The notes under the pieces were generated by a model, which saw nothing but the letters and a program-made list of their open reading frames with translations, ran no database searches and was not told the origin of the DNA. A DNA stretch of 64,000 nucleotides from Anaerolineaceae bacterium UBA4890 (GTDB taxonomy: Bacteria; Chloroflexota; Anaerolineae; Anaerolineales; Anaerolineaceae), in contig DHCY01000025.1 of the NCBI GenBank assembly GCA_002399085.1, positions 18,952-82,951 on the forward strand, given 5' to 3'. The translations under genes and the position numbers were made by a program. Below, in pieces: positions 27,245 to 35,829 of this stretch (position 1 is the first letter of the stretch; every line of letters begins with the position of its first letter).

Positions 27245-27580
27245 TTAAACCGCCCAGCCGATATCCTTCCCCTGCAGGACTGGCTCGCGTTCCTCATTAT
27301 TATACTTAGATTTTCGTTTGATACTCTTCAATCCGTTCTGTCGATCTTTCCAGACAGTGATGACCGAGTGGTCAATCGCAGAGACCACAACCGTGGTTCC
27401 TGCGAGTTTCGCCAGGTCAGGATTGTTGCGGTCATTTTTTGGTAAATCGCAATCCCGGAGGAAGTAGTAGAGAGCGCCAGCCTTGTGGAACACAGTTCCA
27501 AAGTAGAGCACATATTCAATTGTCGATTGCTTGATGCCTCGTTGTTGCATCCGATCTGTCAAGTGCTTGTTGTAGGTCAT
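27245..27580 (-). CDS. DUF4258-like small protein
   Basis: 111 residues. The region HLTDRMQQRGIKQSTIEYVLYFGTV matches the DUF4258 pattern (H..eRm..RGI....v..vl..G), followed by VVVSAIDHSVITVWK. Members are often compared to RelE/BrnT-type toxins, but no antitoxin-like partner follows. The ATG has GAGAGGAG. First gene of the Hsp70-like operon, 32 bases after promoter element A. Confidence 0.75.
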   Translation of the reverse strand: MTYNKHLTDRMQQRGIKQSTIEYVLYFGTVFHKAGALYYFLRDCDLPKNDRNNPDLAKLAGTTVVVSAIDHSVITVWKDRQNGLKSIKRKSKYNNEEREPVLQGKDIGWAV

Positions 27581-27612
27581 TGTTGCTCCTCTCTCTTTCG
27601 TCTGTATCAATA

Positions 27613-27641
27613 ATATGTGTGCATTTGAGAGAAATGTGACA
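27613..27641 (-). promoter_or_regulatory. Island promoter element, copy A
   Basis: On the minus strand TGTCACATTT begins at 27641, AAAT occupies element positions 16-19 and ACATAT ends at 27613, 32 bases before the DUF4258 start codon. It lies in the short divergent gap between the two blocks of the island. Confidence 0.78.
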
Positions 27642-27717
27642 AACTAATTACCTCATTCCAACGGGATGTAAGGTAGAATAGTACCAAATCTGTTATAGAC
27701 AAGTGGGTGAAGTGGGC

Positions 27718-30700
27718 ATGTTAACGGATAACGATTTTAAAGATTTTATTATCTCTGTCCAAGTTGAATCTGATAACAACGGTGGATACAAATTTGCCCC
27801 GGTAAACGCTGAGAATTGTCACCAAAAAATTCTTGCTGCCGATCCATGGGTGAACAACTTTATCGTTGCTCCAGGTCAAAAATGTCATAAGCCGGTAAAT
27901 AACCTCACAATCACCATAACAGAGGTTCCCAATTTTGACGAGTTGCTCGAATTCATCCGCCGCAGAGGTATCGCCGGCGAAAAGTTTCGCGAAGAGGCCA
28001 AAACACAATTCGAAGCTCATTTCGAAGGAGGAAAATATCCGGAACCCGTCCTGACTGCGCTGCGCACGAAACTTCCTATAATGGGGTCGGCACCATGGCA
28101 GCAAATTCTCCTCGATGCACAGAGGAGCAACCCACGCCGCCATTCTGTTTTTGAATACCTGATGAAGCCTCCTCTCCCGCAACGACAACCTATCAGGTTA
28201 GTTCTGTTTGGTGAGCCCGGAATCGGCAAATCGGATCTATTAAGATATGTTGCATCGGAGTGTGCCAGGAACTTTGCATACGTACCCTTTTACATTGATT
28301 TGTCAGTATGTAAAGATAAAGATATTAATAATTATATCGAAATACAAGCAAAAAAAATCAATGCCGACGTTGATTCACTTCTCGATCGAGGTGATTTTTT
28401 GCTTCTTTTTGACAGTTTGGATTCCGTTGGCTGGAATGCGCCCCTTTTCAAAAGTATCGAGCTATTTTGTAAAATAAAAAATAAGTGCCAAATAATTTTT
28501 AGTTGCGATTCCCAAAAGGGCAACGAATATTTGGGTTTAACTGGCAACTATCAGCTCTCGATAATAAACGGTCTCCCCTTACATGCCCGGCAACAGATAA
28601 TATCCGATCTGGAGGAAAAACAAGCGGCACTATTTAACTCTTTTAAGCGTGATGTTGGAATAGCCCGTCTCTGTGCAAACCCGGCATTTTTGAAATCACT
28701 TAAAGAAAGCATCCAAAAATGCAATAATCCCGAAACCTTGGTCAAGAAATGGGATCAACTGACAGCCCTTTTTGAACAGGCACTGGATGGTCATGAACCA
28801 GAATGTACTTCTGATGCACTAAAAAGTGATTTGATTGCTCTTGCGAATGAAAAATTAAAGCGTGTATTTAAAGATATAACCTGTCTTAAACTACCCAACA
28901 AAAAAAATGATAAGGTGCGTGCGGTTCTCATTCGAAACAAAATTCTGATCCGCACCTCAGGAGGTTCCGGATACCGGTTCAGCACGCCATCATTCCTTGC
29001 ATATTTCGCGACAAAGTCATTGCTGGAGCCTAAACATAAAAAAGCTTTGGATACCTTTTTGAACAGTCCGGGGGAAGACCTCGCTTTGGAAATTACAGTG
29101 CCTGACAATAAAACTGGCAATCCAGAGGACACTTTTGGTCAAAACACAATTCCTGAGTCCGGGCACAGAAAAGCTCTGGAGAATTTTTTGGACCAATTAA
29201 GCCACCTTGCCGATGATGCTTCCAGCCGGGAGATTTTCTCATTCTTATATGTAAACGGAAAGATCAAAGAAGATTTAATCATCAGTTTGTTGGACCCTGA
29301 GAAAGACGATGTTTTTCTTCATCGATCAACTCTGGCAATAAAATGTCTTCAACAGGATGATTCAATCCTGGGTCACCTTAAGGATAAGTTTGAGGTTGCA
29401 GCGGAAAAACTTATCGCGTTGTGGAATACTTCGGACCAAGATTTTCAAATTGAAGCCGACTATCTTTCTGAAGCAATTATCAATTTGAAATCACTGAAAC
29501 CGGGTTTAGTAGAGCGCGGTTTTGAAAGTAACTTAAAAGACCTTTCTAAATTGTATGGTGAGTATATAGGTGAGGTCGGTCTTTCTAAGACACAAACAGA
29601 AGAAACCCTCGAAACAATCACCAGTTCGACCGAGGACATCCCTAAGCTGCAAGAAAGTCTGAAAAAAATATATGTTTTCGACCTTTCATTGGACCCCGAG
29701 CAGCAAAGTAGAATTCTGAATTTTCTTTCTAACACCGATTTGGAATTGGAATCTCTGGACGTGCTCCTGAAGACAAAGTTAGACGACGAAGTTAAGAAAG
29801 ATGCAATCAAGAGGCTCGAAAAACAACTGGAGTATCCAGGCAGCGATAATATTCGGCAAAAAACCGAATCTCGCATCAGAGAGGAATTTGAAAAAGTCTG
29901 CAAAGTGATTACTCGTCTGGGATTCGAGCAAGCCGGAGCCGAAAAGATCATTTCGAACCTTTTTACTTTTGACAATGCCGATTCAATTGTTAATCAATCC
30001 TGGTTGGCGATCGAATTGGCACAATACTACAACTTGATGGAATTTCAACCTGAGTGCAGAGAAACAATTCTCTCCGGGTTGGGAGAGTTGCATAAAAATA
30101 AAAACTACAGGGCGTTTATCAAAGGTGCCGCGACAGAGTTGTTTAAGAACACCATAGATACCAAGGATAACCCCAAGGACAACCAGCGACCAGGACCTTA
30201 TAATAACGCCTATAAAGTTCGACAGGAGCTCGCGCTCTATATCTGGTCTGATCTATCAGAGAAATCACAGGAAGTTCTACCACCAAAATTCAACCTTCGA
30301 TTGACTCAATCCAGCGTTGTTGTTGAAAATTTGCTGATTGAGTTGTCAACGCGGCATAACTATAAAATAGGTAAGGATCTGATCGAAAGAATAAAGCTTG
30401 TACTTCTAGGAGCCACTGAAGAAGATATAGATGAGATTTCCCGTAAACTGTTGTTGGTCTATACCTATGGTGATTCTATGGTCGGCGAAAGAATACTCCA
30501 AATTATTCGAGAAGGACTAGGCGATTCGGCGAAAGGGAAGATCATAAAAAAGCTTCAAAAGCAATTGAACAAACCATTTGGAGATGACGAACGTGAAGTC
30601 ACTGCAAAGTATTTAGAGCTGTATACCGTTATTAACGACACAAAAAAACAAGAAGACCTCAAAGACACCATAGAGAAAATGTTAGCATTAATCAATGATG

Positions 30701-30957
30701 GAAAGGTTTCCGATGAAGTGCTCAGAAAAGTAAAAAATATCACGCTGCTATTGGAGAAAAATGCAAACCTTCAACCAGCCCAAATGGAGGAGTTGGTTAA
30801 CAATATCGTCAATATCGAAAGTACCGAAAAGGTAATCAATTCCTTTACTCATCAACTTGATAAGTCCGGTTTCAGGTTTAGAATCTACCAGGAGAATGGT
30901 GAGAATAAGATTTCTGCGAAATATAATGACTTCAAGAAAATTACGTTAAACGCATAA
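27718..30957 (+). CDS. NACHT-like STAND ATPase
   Basis: 1079 residues. An N-terminal ~150-residue domain of unknown type is followed by a P-loop NTPase: Walker A LFGEPGIGKS (about 165-175), Walker B LLLFDSLDS (about 228), and IIFSCDSQ in place of the usual sensor strand (T/S-S-R), so the sensor arginine is missing. The rest is long helical repeats, as expected for a STAND superstructure that senses a ligand. ATG 27718 is preferred over GTG 27703, although neither has a strong ribosome site. The gap upstream (27642-27717) has no copy of the island promoter element for this direction. STAND ATPases are signal-triggered switches in programmed cell death or immunity. Confidence 0.75.
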   Translation: MLTDNDFKDFIISVQVESDNNGGYKFAPVNAENCHQKILAADPWVNNFIVAPGQKCHKPVNNLTITITEVPNFDELLEFIRRRGIAGEKFREEAKTQFEAHFEGGKYPEPVLTALRTKLPIMGSAPWQQILLDAQRSNPRRHSVFEYLMKPPLPQRQPIRLVLFGEPGIGKSDLLRYVASECARNFAYVPFYIDLSVCKDKDINNYIEIQAKKINADVDSLLDRGDFLLLFDSLDSVGWNAPLFKSIELFCKIKNKCQIIFSCDSQKGNEYLGLTGNYQLSIINGLPLHARQQIISDLEEKQAALFNSFKRDVGIARLCANPAFLKSLKESIQKCNNPETLVKKWDQLTALFEQALDGHEPECTSDALKSDLIALANEKLKRVFKDITCLKLPNKKNDKVRAVLIRNKILIRTSGGSGYRFSTPSFLAYFATKSLLEPKHKKALDTFLNSPGEDLALEITVPDNKTGNPEDTFGQNTIPESGHRKALENFLDQLSHLADDASSREIFSFLYVNGKIKEDLIISLLDPEKDDVFLHRSTLAIKCLQQDDSILGHLKDKFEVAAEKLIALWNTSDQDFQIEADYLSEAIINLKSLKPGLVERGFESNLKDLSKLYGEYIGEVGLSKTQTEETLETITSSTEDIPKLQESLKKIYVFDLSLDPEQQSRILNFLSNTDLELESLDVLLKTKLDDEVKKDAIKRLEKQLEYPGSDNIRQKTESRIREEFEKVCKVITRLGFEQAGAEKIISNLFTFDNADSIVNQSWLAIELAQYYNLMEFQPECRETILSGLGELHKNKNYRAFIKGAATELFKNTIDTKDNPKDNQRPGPYNNAYKVRQELALYIWSDLSEKSQEVLPPKFNLRLTQSSVVVENLLIELSTRHNYKIGKDLIERIKLVLLGATEEDIDEISRKLLLVYTYGDSMVGERILQIIREGLGDSAKGKIIKKLQKQLNKPFGDDEREVTAKYLELYTVINDTKKQEDLKDTIEKMLALINDGKVSDEVLRKVKNITLLLEKNANLQPAQMEELVNNIVNIESTEKVINSFTHQLDKSGFRFRIYQENGENKISAKYNDFKKITLNA

Positions 30958-30975
30958 GGATTTTTCGATATTGGT

Positions 30976-31004
30976 TGTCACAATAACCAGAAATTGACAC
31001 ATAT
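30976..31004 (+). promoter_or_regulatory. Island promoter element, copy E
   Basis: TGTCACA at 30976, AAAT at 30991-30994 and ACATAT at 30999-31004 give the same spacing as the other copies. It stands 107 bases before the sigma-factor ATG, upstream of copy C. Confidence 0.72.
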
Positions 31005-31048
31005 AATAATAAAGCAGGTGAGGAATTTCAAAATTGGTAGAACTTGTT

Positions 31049-31077
31049 TGTCACATTTTCATTAAATCGGAACAAAT
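31049..31077 (+). promoter_or_regulatory. Island promoter element, copy C
   Basis: TGTCACATTT at 31049, AAAT at 31064-31067 and ACAAAT at 31072-31077 (one mismatch to ACATAT). Its end is 34 bases before the sigma-factor ATG. Confidence 0.72.
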
Positions 31078-31111
31078 AGTTAGTAGACAGATCTTTAGCT
31101 AAAGAGGATAA

Positions 31112-32113
31112 ATGGAAAATGGTAATACCGATAATTTTGGTTTATGGACCTTGCGAACCGTCCCGCCCGAACATTTCCCAGATCTGCCGGTTTGGAATCA
31201 ATTCATCGATACCTATAAAAGCTGTGGCTTAAAATCTGAAAAGTTTAGAGACGAGAAGAAACGCATTGAAATAATCTTGCAGGATAGGTATTTGTCTTTA
31301 AGAGGAAAACATACAGATGAAGAAGCTAACGCCAAAAAAGATTTAACGGAGTGGCTTACTGCGTATCCATGGTCACATGTGGTAGTTTATTTACGGTCCA
31401 ACCTTCTTCCAGCAGAAAAAGGTGTTTTTGGGCAGGATACACCAGGCGCGATTGGTCAGGATGCGTTGCAGAATGCATATTTTGAAATAGAACGGTACCT
31501 GGAAAGTTTTGATCCTAAAAAGGGAACACTAGACGCCTATTTGACTTGGTCTGTTTTTTCAGCAATGAATGCGACCAGACGTTCAGGGCATCAAACGTGC
31601 TCCGAAGAGGAGGTTAACCAAGCAATAAACTACGTCAGAGCGGTAAAGAAATTTGAGGTTGGGTTCGATCGACAACCAATAGAAGGTAAAGACGATAAAG
31701 ACCTGATGAAAATCGCTAAAATAAAAAAAGAAAGTACTATCAAAAAATGGCGTGAGGCTTGGGAAAATTGCAAAAACACTATTTCACTTGATTCGCTATC
31801 TTGGGATGATGGTGCCACGGATGAGAATCCGATGGAAGAATATATTCAACCCGTGTATGAAGAACGTTCTGAGTTAGATGATCAACGTCTCCAGTGGATT
31901 GAAGAAATCGTCGAAAACGATTTTACTAAAAATGAAAAAGCCGTCTATTATGGGACGATGGATGGCAAACCTGACAAACAAATATACAATGAGAATGTAA
32001 ACATAATAACCAAGGATAGTTACGTCCGGAAAATTCGTGAACGTTATATAGAAAAATTGAAGAAACAGATATTGAAGAAAATGAAGAATGAAGGTAGATC
32101 ATGGATGGAGTAA
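31112..32113 (+). CDS. Sigma-70 family RNA polymerase sigma factor
   Basis: 333 residues. Region 2 is visible around 125-165: ALQNAYFEIERYLESFDPKKGTLDAYLTWSVFSAMNA has the typical helix with FDP-x-x-G and the -10-melting aromatic segment. Region 4 is at about 275-325 (NEKAVYYGTMDGKPDKQIYNENVNIITKDSY, then RKIRERYIEKLKKQ), a helix-turn-helix. The long N-terminal ~100 residues and the insertion between 2 and 4 are unusual. ATG follows AGAGG. Two copies of the island promoter element lie upstream and it overlaps the anti-sigma gene by 13 bases. It probably directs RNA polymerase to the TGTCAC/ACATAT element, including its own promoter. Confidence 0.82.
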   Translation: MENGNTDNFGLWTLRTVPPEHFPDLPVWNQFIDTYKSCGLKSEKFRDEKKRIEIILQDRYLSLRGKHTDEEANAKKDLTEWLTAYPWSHVVVYLRSNLLPAEKGVFGQDTPGAIGQDALQNAYFEIERYLESFDPKKGTLDAYLTWSVFSAMNATRRSGHQTCSEEEVNQAINYVRAVKKFEVGFDRQPIEGKDDKDLMKIAKIKKESTIKKWREAWENCKNTISLDSLSWDDGATDENPMEEYIQPVYEERSELDDQRLQWIEEIVENDFTKNEKAVYYGTMDGKPDKQIYNENVNIITKDSYVRKIRERYIEKLKKQILKKMKNEGRSWME

Positions 32114-32733
32114 ATAGAAAGCAATTAGAAAATTTTGATGAGCAAACACTGCTCGATTTTCTAAAGAATACGCATATCACGTTGCGAGAGCTTGACTTGT
32201 ACGCAGATGGAAAGGGCAGCGAACCCATGAAAGCGAGGGTAAAAGCTCATATTAAAAACTGCAAATCTTGCAAAACTGAGGTGGAAACACTGGAAGAATA
32301 TCGATATGGCATTTGTGGTAAAGAGCTTGCCGATTGGCGGAATAAAGAAAAGACCCCTCGGATTATCCTGCAACCCCGTTCCGAACCAATTAAAGAAATT
32401 GTGGACACCTTCTTAGGATGGTTATCCCCTGCCTCTCTGGCTCTCACTGCCTTTGCCGCCTCATTAGGCAACTGGGAGGAAAAGGAGTTGGAACAAGGGG
32501 CATCTTATATCCGACGCGAGCTTGGTGATGGTCGCCTTGAATTTCGCTTCATGGTGCCTTTGGGTGTTTGGAAAGCTCCTGTGATTCAGTTGGAAGATAA
32601 TCTTGGTTGGGTCAAGGAAATAAAGTTGGAACAAGGACCTTTCACCTGGTATGGAAGCATAATTATGACGATTGAAGAACGTGAAAGATTCAAGGATCCG
32701 AATCAGATCTCAGTAAGGGTTGTTGAAAAATGA
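32101..32733 (+). CDS. Zinc-type anti-sigma factor (zf-HC2)
   Basis: 210 residues. The motif AHIKNCKSCKTEVE (HxxxCxxC, about residues 44-51) is the classic zinc anti-sigma signature, and the preceding helices DLYADGKGSEPMKARVKA fit the ZAS fold. A hydrophobic stretch WLSPASLALTAFAASLG at about 105-121 is short for a membrane helix. The C-terminal ~90 residues are beta-rich and may sense a signal. The gene overlaps the sigma gene by 13 bases and the next gene by 4, a typical sigma/anti-sigma pair. Confidence 0.82.
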   Translation: MDGVNRKQLENFDEQTLLDFLKNTHITLRELDLYADGKGSEPMKARVKAHIKNCKSCKTEVETLEEYRYGICGKELADWRNKEKTPRIILQPRSEPIKEIVDTFLGWLSPASLALTAFAASLGNWEEKELEQGASYIRRELGDGRLEFRFMVPLGVWKAPVIQLEDNLGWVKEIKLEQGPFTWYGSIIMTIEERERFKDPNQISVRVVEK

Positions 32734-33440
32734 CATCGTCGCCGGATTCTTTGCTTGATTTCTTAAATCTGCAACGATATGGTGATTTTGTTTCGGAGCT
32801 CAAAAAACTCAACTCGGCGGACTGCTCCATTACACTTGAGACACTTCGTCAAAAACTAAAAGAAGCTCCTGGATTTTTTAGTTCTAGAGTGGCAGGACAG
32901 TTGTGCGAATGCCTTTCCATGGCTGGGAGTGGAGAGAATTACGATTTGTTTTATCGCGTCAAATCATGGGAGCACGGTCCTTATTGGGCACTTGACGCGA
33001 TCAAATATTTTCAACAACAAGACGATTCTGATTATTTGCTCGATAGTACTGAGAAGGAAGTCGCGATAATAGTTAAAGAAGGCGGGGCAGCAGCAATACT
33101 TAAACTTGATTTAGTGAAAGACCCTCTAGATAACCCGCCAAATAACCCGCCGGTTATTTTCCCTTCTGCGCAAACCAACAGTTTCGTTGAAGTGGCATCG
33201 GATACAAGAAATTCCATACAATTGAGTTTTGATACTGCAATCGATTATCTAAAAAGATATTCTAATAATAACCAAACGCCACGCGGTGTAAACTTTCGTT
33301 GGGAGATCCGCCGAATGGATGGTGTGGAGGTTACAGGATTATCGGGGGGGTCTTTGGGGGGGGAGTTCAGTATTCTTTTTTATAGACTTTTGCAAGATTA
33401 TTTTAAAAGTGCAAAATCAATGAAAACAGGAGAAGGATAA
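32730..33440 (+). CDS. Unrecognised 236-residue protein of the sigma operon
   Basis: No family recognised. The N-terminal half is helical with FFSSRVAGQLCECLSMAGSGENYDLFYR; the middle has a proline-rich linker (PLDNPPNNPP). The C-terminal part carries GLSGGSLGGEF, encoded by two G-runs (7 and 8 G at 33344-33350 and 33356-33363). The glycine/serine motif faintly recalls the Ser motif of Lon-like (S16) peptidases (PS-x-G), but no lysine partner can be shown. ATG overlaps the anti-sigma stop by 4 bases and the stop is 3 bases before the next ATG, so the frame seems intact. Confidence 0.6.
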   Translation: MTSSPDSLLDFLNLQRYGDFVSELKKLNSADCSITLETLRQKLKEAPGFFSSRVAGQLCECLSMAGSGENYDLFYRVKSWEHGPYWALDAIKYFQQQDDSDYLLDSTEKEVAIIVKEGGAAAILKLDLVKDPLDNPPNNPPVIFPSAQTNSFVEVASDTRNSIQLSFDTAIDYLKRYSNNNQTPRGVNFRWEIRRMDGVEVTGLSGGSLGGEFSILFYRLLQDYFKSAKSMKTGEG

Positions 33441-33442
33441 CT

Positions 33443-33739
33443 ATGGCTGAAGAAAAGAATCGCGAGTTAAACCAGGCGACTTGCCCGCTTTGTGGATTTG
33501 ATCAACGACATCGAGACCTGAAGGTGGAATGTGATCAGTGTCATGCGAAAAGTTATGGATGGTTCAACTGGTATCTTCTCAAGAACGAAATCCGGACGAT
33601 AAGAATTTGTAATTTTATTATCATCTTCGCCTTGGTTTTGTTTGTCGCTTCCCATATATGGATGAACTTTAGAGTGAGAGAGCTTGAACAAATTATTTCA
33701 GCCAGCACAATCCAAACGCTAACAGGATTTATTCGATAG
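33443..33739 (+). CDS. Zinc ribbon plus single membrane helix protein
   Basis: 98 residues. A zinc ribbon (CPLCGFDQ at about 14 and CDQCHA at about 31) is followed by a hydrophobic helix around 53-72 (FIIIFALVLFVASHI). The ribbon would face the cytosol. GGAGAAGGATA precedes the ATG. In the same operon as the sigma factor. It may tether a partner to the membrane; no family is known to me. Confidence 0.68.
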   Translation: MAEEKNRELNQATCPLCGFDQRHRDLKVECDQCHAKSYGWFNWYLLKNEIRTIRICNFIIIFALVLFVASHIWMNFRVRELEQIISASTIQTLTGFIR

Positions 33740-33747
33740 GAGTGGTT

Positions 33748-34854
33748 ATGGTAAGAAAGCCCTTATTAATTGCTTCAATTATTGTCCTGTTCATTGCATC
33801 ACTTGGGTACCTTGTTTATTCAAATTGGGAAACTTCCGTTCACAAACCGCTGGAGACTCAAGTCACCCAAGTGTTGGCGACCAGGACTGGTTTTGCCAAT
33901 GCCACAGCAACTCAGGCGAGAATTTATGCTGAAATCACCGCGACAGCTGTCCAGGCTGACCAATATATTCAGCAGACAAACACCCAGATCTCCTCGTATA
34001 TCACAGCTACCGCCCGACCGACGATTACACCTACACCAGGTCAGTCTTGCCAGGCACAGGTCAATAATGAATATGCTTATTTGTACGCCGATCCTGGTGT
34101 AAACCCCAACCCCGAGTCACGGACTAAGGTTCCTCTAAAGCAAGAGGTACAGATTGTCGGTCGCATTGATGATCCAGAGTGGTTGTTTATTGATTGGGTT
34201 GGTGTAAGAGGCTTTATGCAATCTGTTAACCTGAAAAGAGAAAACTACGAGTGTGAACCGCAATTGTTCGATCTTCATTACATGGCAGGATATCTTGATG
34301 ATCCCGATTGGCGCCTGATGTTAGAGGATTCGTTCGCGTCGAACAGCTACATTTGGTACACGGGGGATAACGAACAATTGACCACCGATGCTTCAAATTC
34401 CGAAGCGCAGCTTGAATTGACCTCTTATAATTACCAGCAAGAAGTCTGGACTGAGAAGCTTGCCAATAAGCAATTCAATGCCTTCGAGGTAATTTTCAAC
34501 GCCGATGTTGAAAGAGCAAATATTGACGGATACCTCGGTCTAAAGTTTTTCATCTCAGATGAGGGTTTTCATGAAATCCGATTCAACCCCTACAGTTGCA
34601 TCTATAGCGTTCATGACGGCGAGTCTGAAGTTTTTAACGGGAAAGTGGATTTGAGCCTCTGCAGAGGAGAGACGATCTTCCAGGTGAGGTTCAAAATTGA
34701 TGAAGCGAAGAATCTCCTCGTAACAATTAACGGTGAGACACAGGGTCCGACCAAACTACCAAGCCTTGAAGCAAAGTCAGGTCCAATCCGGCTCACGGTG
34801 AGCGACCTGAAGGTAGCCTATAACTATCTTGTAGTAACTGCGCCGAAAGAGTAA
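33748..34854 (+). CDS. Membrane-anchored surface protein of the sigma operon
   Basis: 368 residues. An N-terminal membrane anchor (LLIASIIVLFIASLGYLVY) leads to an external part. A T/A-rich helical stalk (about 30-95) with TPTPGQ follows, then an SH3b-like domain (about 100-160) with YLYADPG and GVRGFMQS, and a C-terminal ~190 residues in a beta-sandwich pattern (DDPDWRLMLEDSFASNSYIWYTGD; LTISD-type strands), resembling LamG/ConA-like or DUF1080-like folds. AGGAG before ATG 33748 favours that start over GTG 33742. The location in the sigma operon suggests a cell-envelope sensor or a surface effector. Confidence 0.65.
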   Translation: MVRKPLLIASIIVLFIASLGYLVYSNWETSVHKPLETQVTQVLATRTGFANATATQARIYAEITATAVQADQYIQQTNTQISSYITATARPTITPTPGQSCQAQVNNEYAYLYADPGVNPNPESRTKVPLKQEVQIVGRIDDPEWLFIDWVGVRGFMQSVNLKRENYECEPQLFDLHYMAGYLDDPDWRLMLEDSFASNSYIWYTGDNEQLTTDASNSEAQLELTSYNYQQEVWTEKLANKQFNAFEVIFNADVERANIDGYLGLKFFISDEGFHEIRFNPYSCIYSVHDGESEVFNGKVDLSLCRGETIFQVRFKIDEAKNLLVTINGETQGPTKLPSLEAKSGPIRLTVSDLKVAYNYLVVTAPKE

Positions 34855-35829
34855 ATGAGGCTCAAAGAAATGGGCTCAGTTGCCAGACCGCGAAAGATAG
34901 CCATCTGGTGTCTGCCTGGCAGCTATAAGGAGAACCAGGTCGATAGACTACCTGAGCAAATACGTTCGTATAATGCGAAGGGAATTTCTATTAAGGTTGA
35001 AGATCCGTTAAAGGATAACCGCGATTTCTATCAACTTAACCTGGAAAGGGAACTAACCAGGCGATCAAGACGGGTATCGCACAGCCTGAGGCGTGTAATC
35101 AATCATCAGTTTCACCAACTGGAGATTTCAATCTTCAATGACTCGGAAATTTTGCATTTACCAACCGAGACAGCATCACGCATACAGGCATCTGATCTTA
35201 TAATTATTGTTTTGGACGAGACTGTGCTTACTCCTTCCCCCGCGCCGCTGCACAGTGCCCAGAAATCTATCGCTGATACAGAAGAAGTTGGTCTTCGATA
35301 TTTGCGAGAGCGGGTCAAAACTACAGAACATTACCTTCGATATCAGGAAATGTTAAAAGGGAGTGCATCAGCATTCCAGACTGGCAACACTACTCAAAAA
35401 AGACCGATAACGGTCGAGGACCAACGTGCTGCAATTCGGAAAATATTAAACCCGAGGATTCTTCTTGGTCATGATCTGGCAATTCTCTTGCTTGGGCAGA
35501 TTGAAGATCCCTTTATAAAGCAAACCCTCCAGGTTTTTCTTGAACAGGCTAAGGTCAATAAAAAAATCAATAATATTCGTCTCTACACAGAGGTTTCGCG
35601 GGCAAGCCATACAAAAGACAAGCAGCACCCTACTAATAAAGATATTGCTGAAATTGATGGGTTTGTTGAACTCTTCCTAAAAGAACTGACAATAATCGAG
35701 AAAAACCGGGTCAAACGAGACAAAATGGTTCGCTGGCTATTCGGCAACGACACGTCAAGGCGCTACCGACCTTATGAGAGGCAAACGGGTAATCGCACAA
35801 AAAAAACGAAACGCATGTCACAAAAATGA
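34855..35829 (+). CDS. Unrecognised protein, possible degenerate GTPase
   Basis: 324 residues. It begins one base after the previous stop codon with only a weak GAAAGAG site. The start KIAIWCLPGSYKEN could be a decayed P-loop (the GK[ST] ending is missing), and ASDLIIIVLDE resembles the strand after G3 in the GTPases downstream (FIVVLEP, LIIIIAP). If so, it is an inactive relative of the two GKD GTPases encoded behind it. The C-terminus is basic. Its last codons overlap promoter element D. Not recognised by family. Confidence 0.6.
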   Translation: MRLKEMGSVARPRKIAIWCLPGSYKENQVDRLPEQIRSYNAKGISIKVEDPLKDNRDFYQLNLERELTRRSRRVSHSLRRVINHQFHQLEISIFNDSEILHLPTETASRIQASDLIIIVLDETVLTPSPAPLHSAQKSIADTEEVGLRYLRERVKTTEHYLRYQEMLKGSASAFQTGNTTQKRPITVEDQRAAIRKILNPRILLGHDLAILLLGQIEDPFIKQTLQVFLEQAKVNKKINNIRLYTEVSRASHTKDKQHPTNKDIAEIDGFVELFLKELTIIEKNRVKRDKMVRWLFGNDTSRRYRPYERQTGNRTKKTKRMSQK

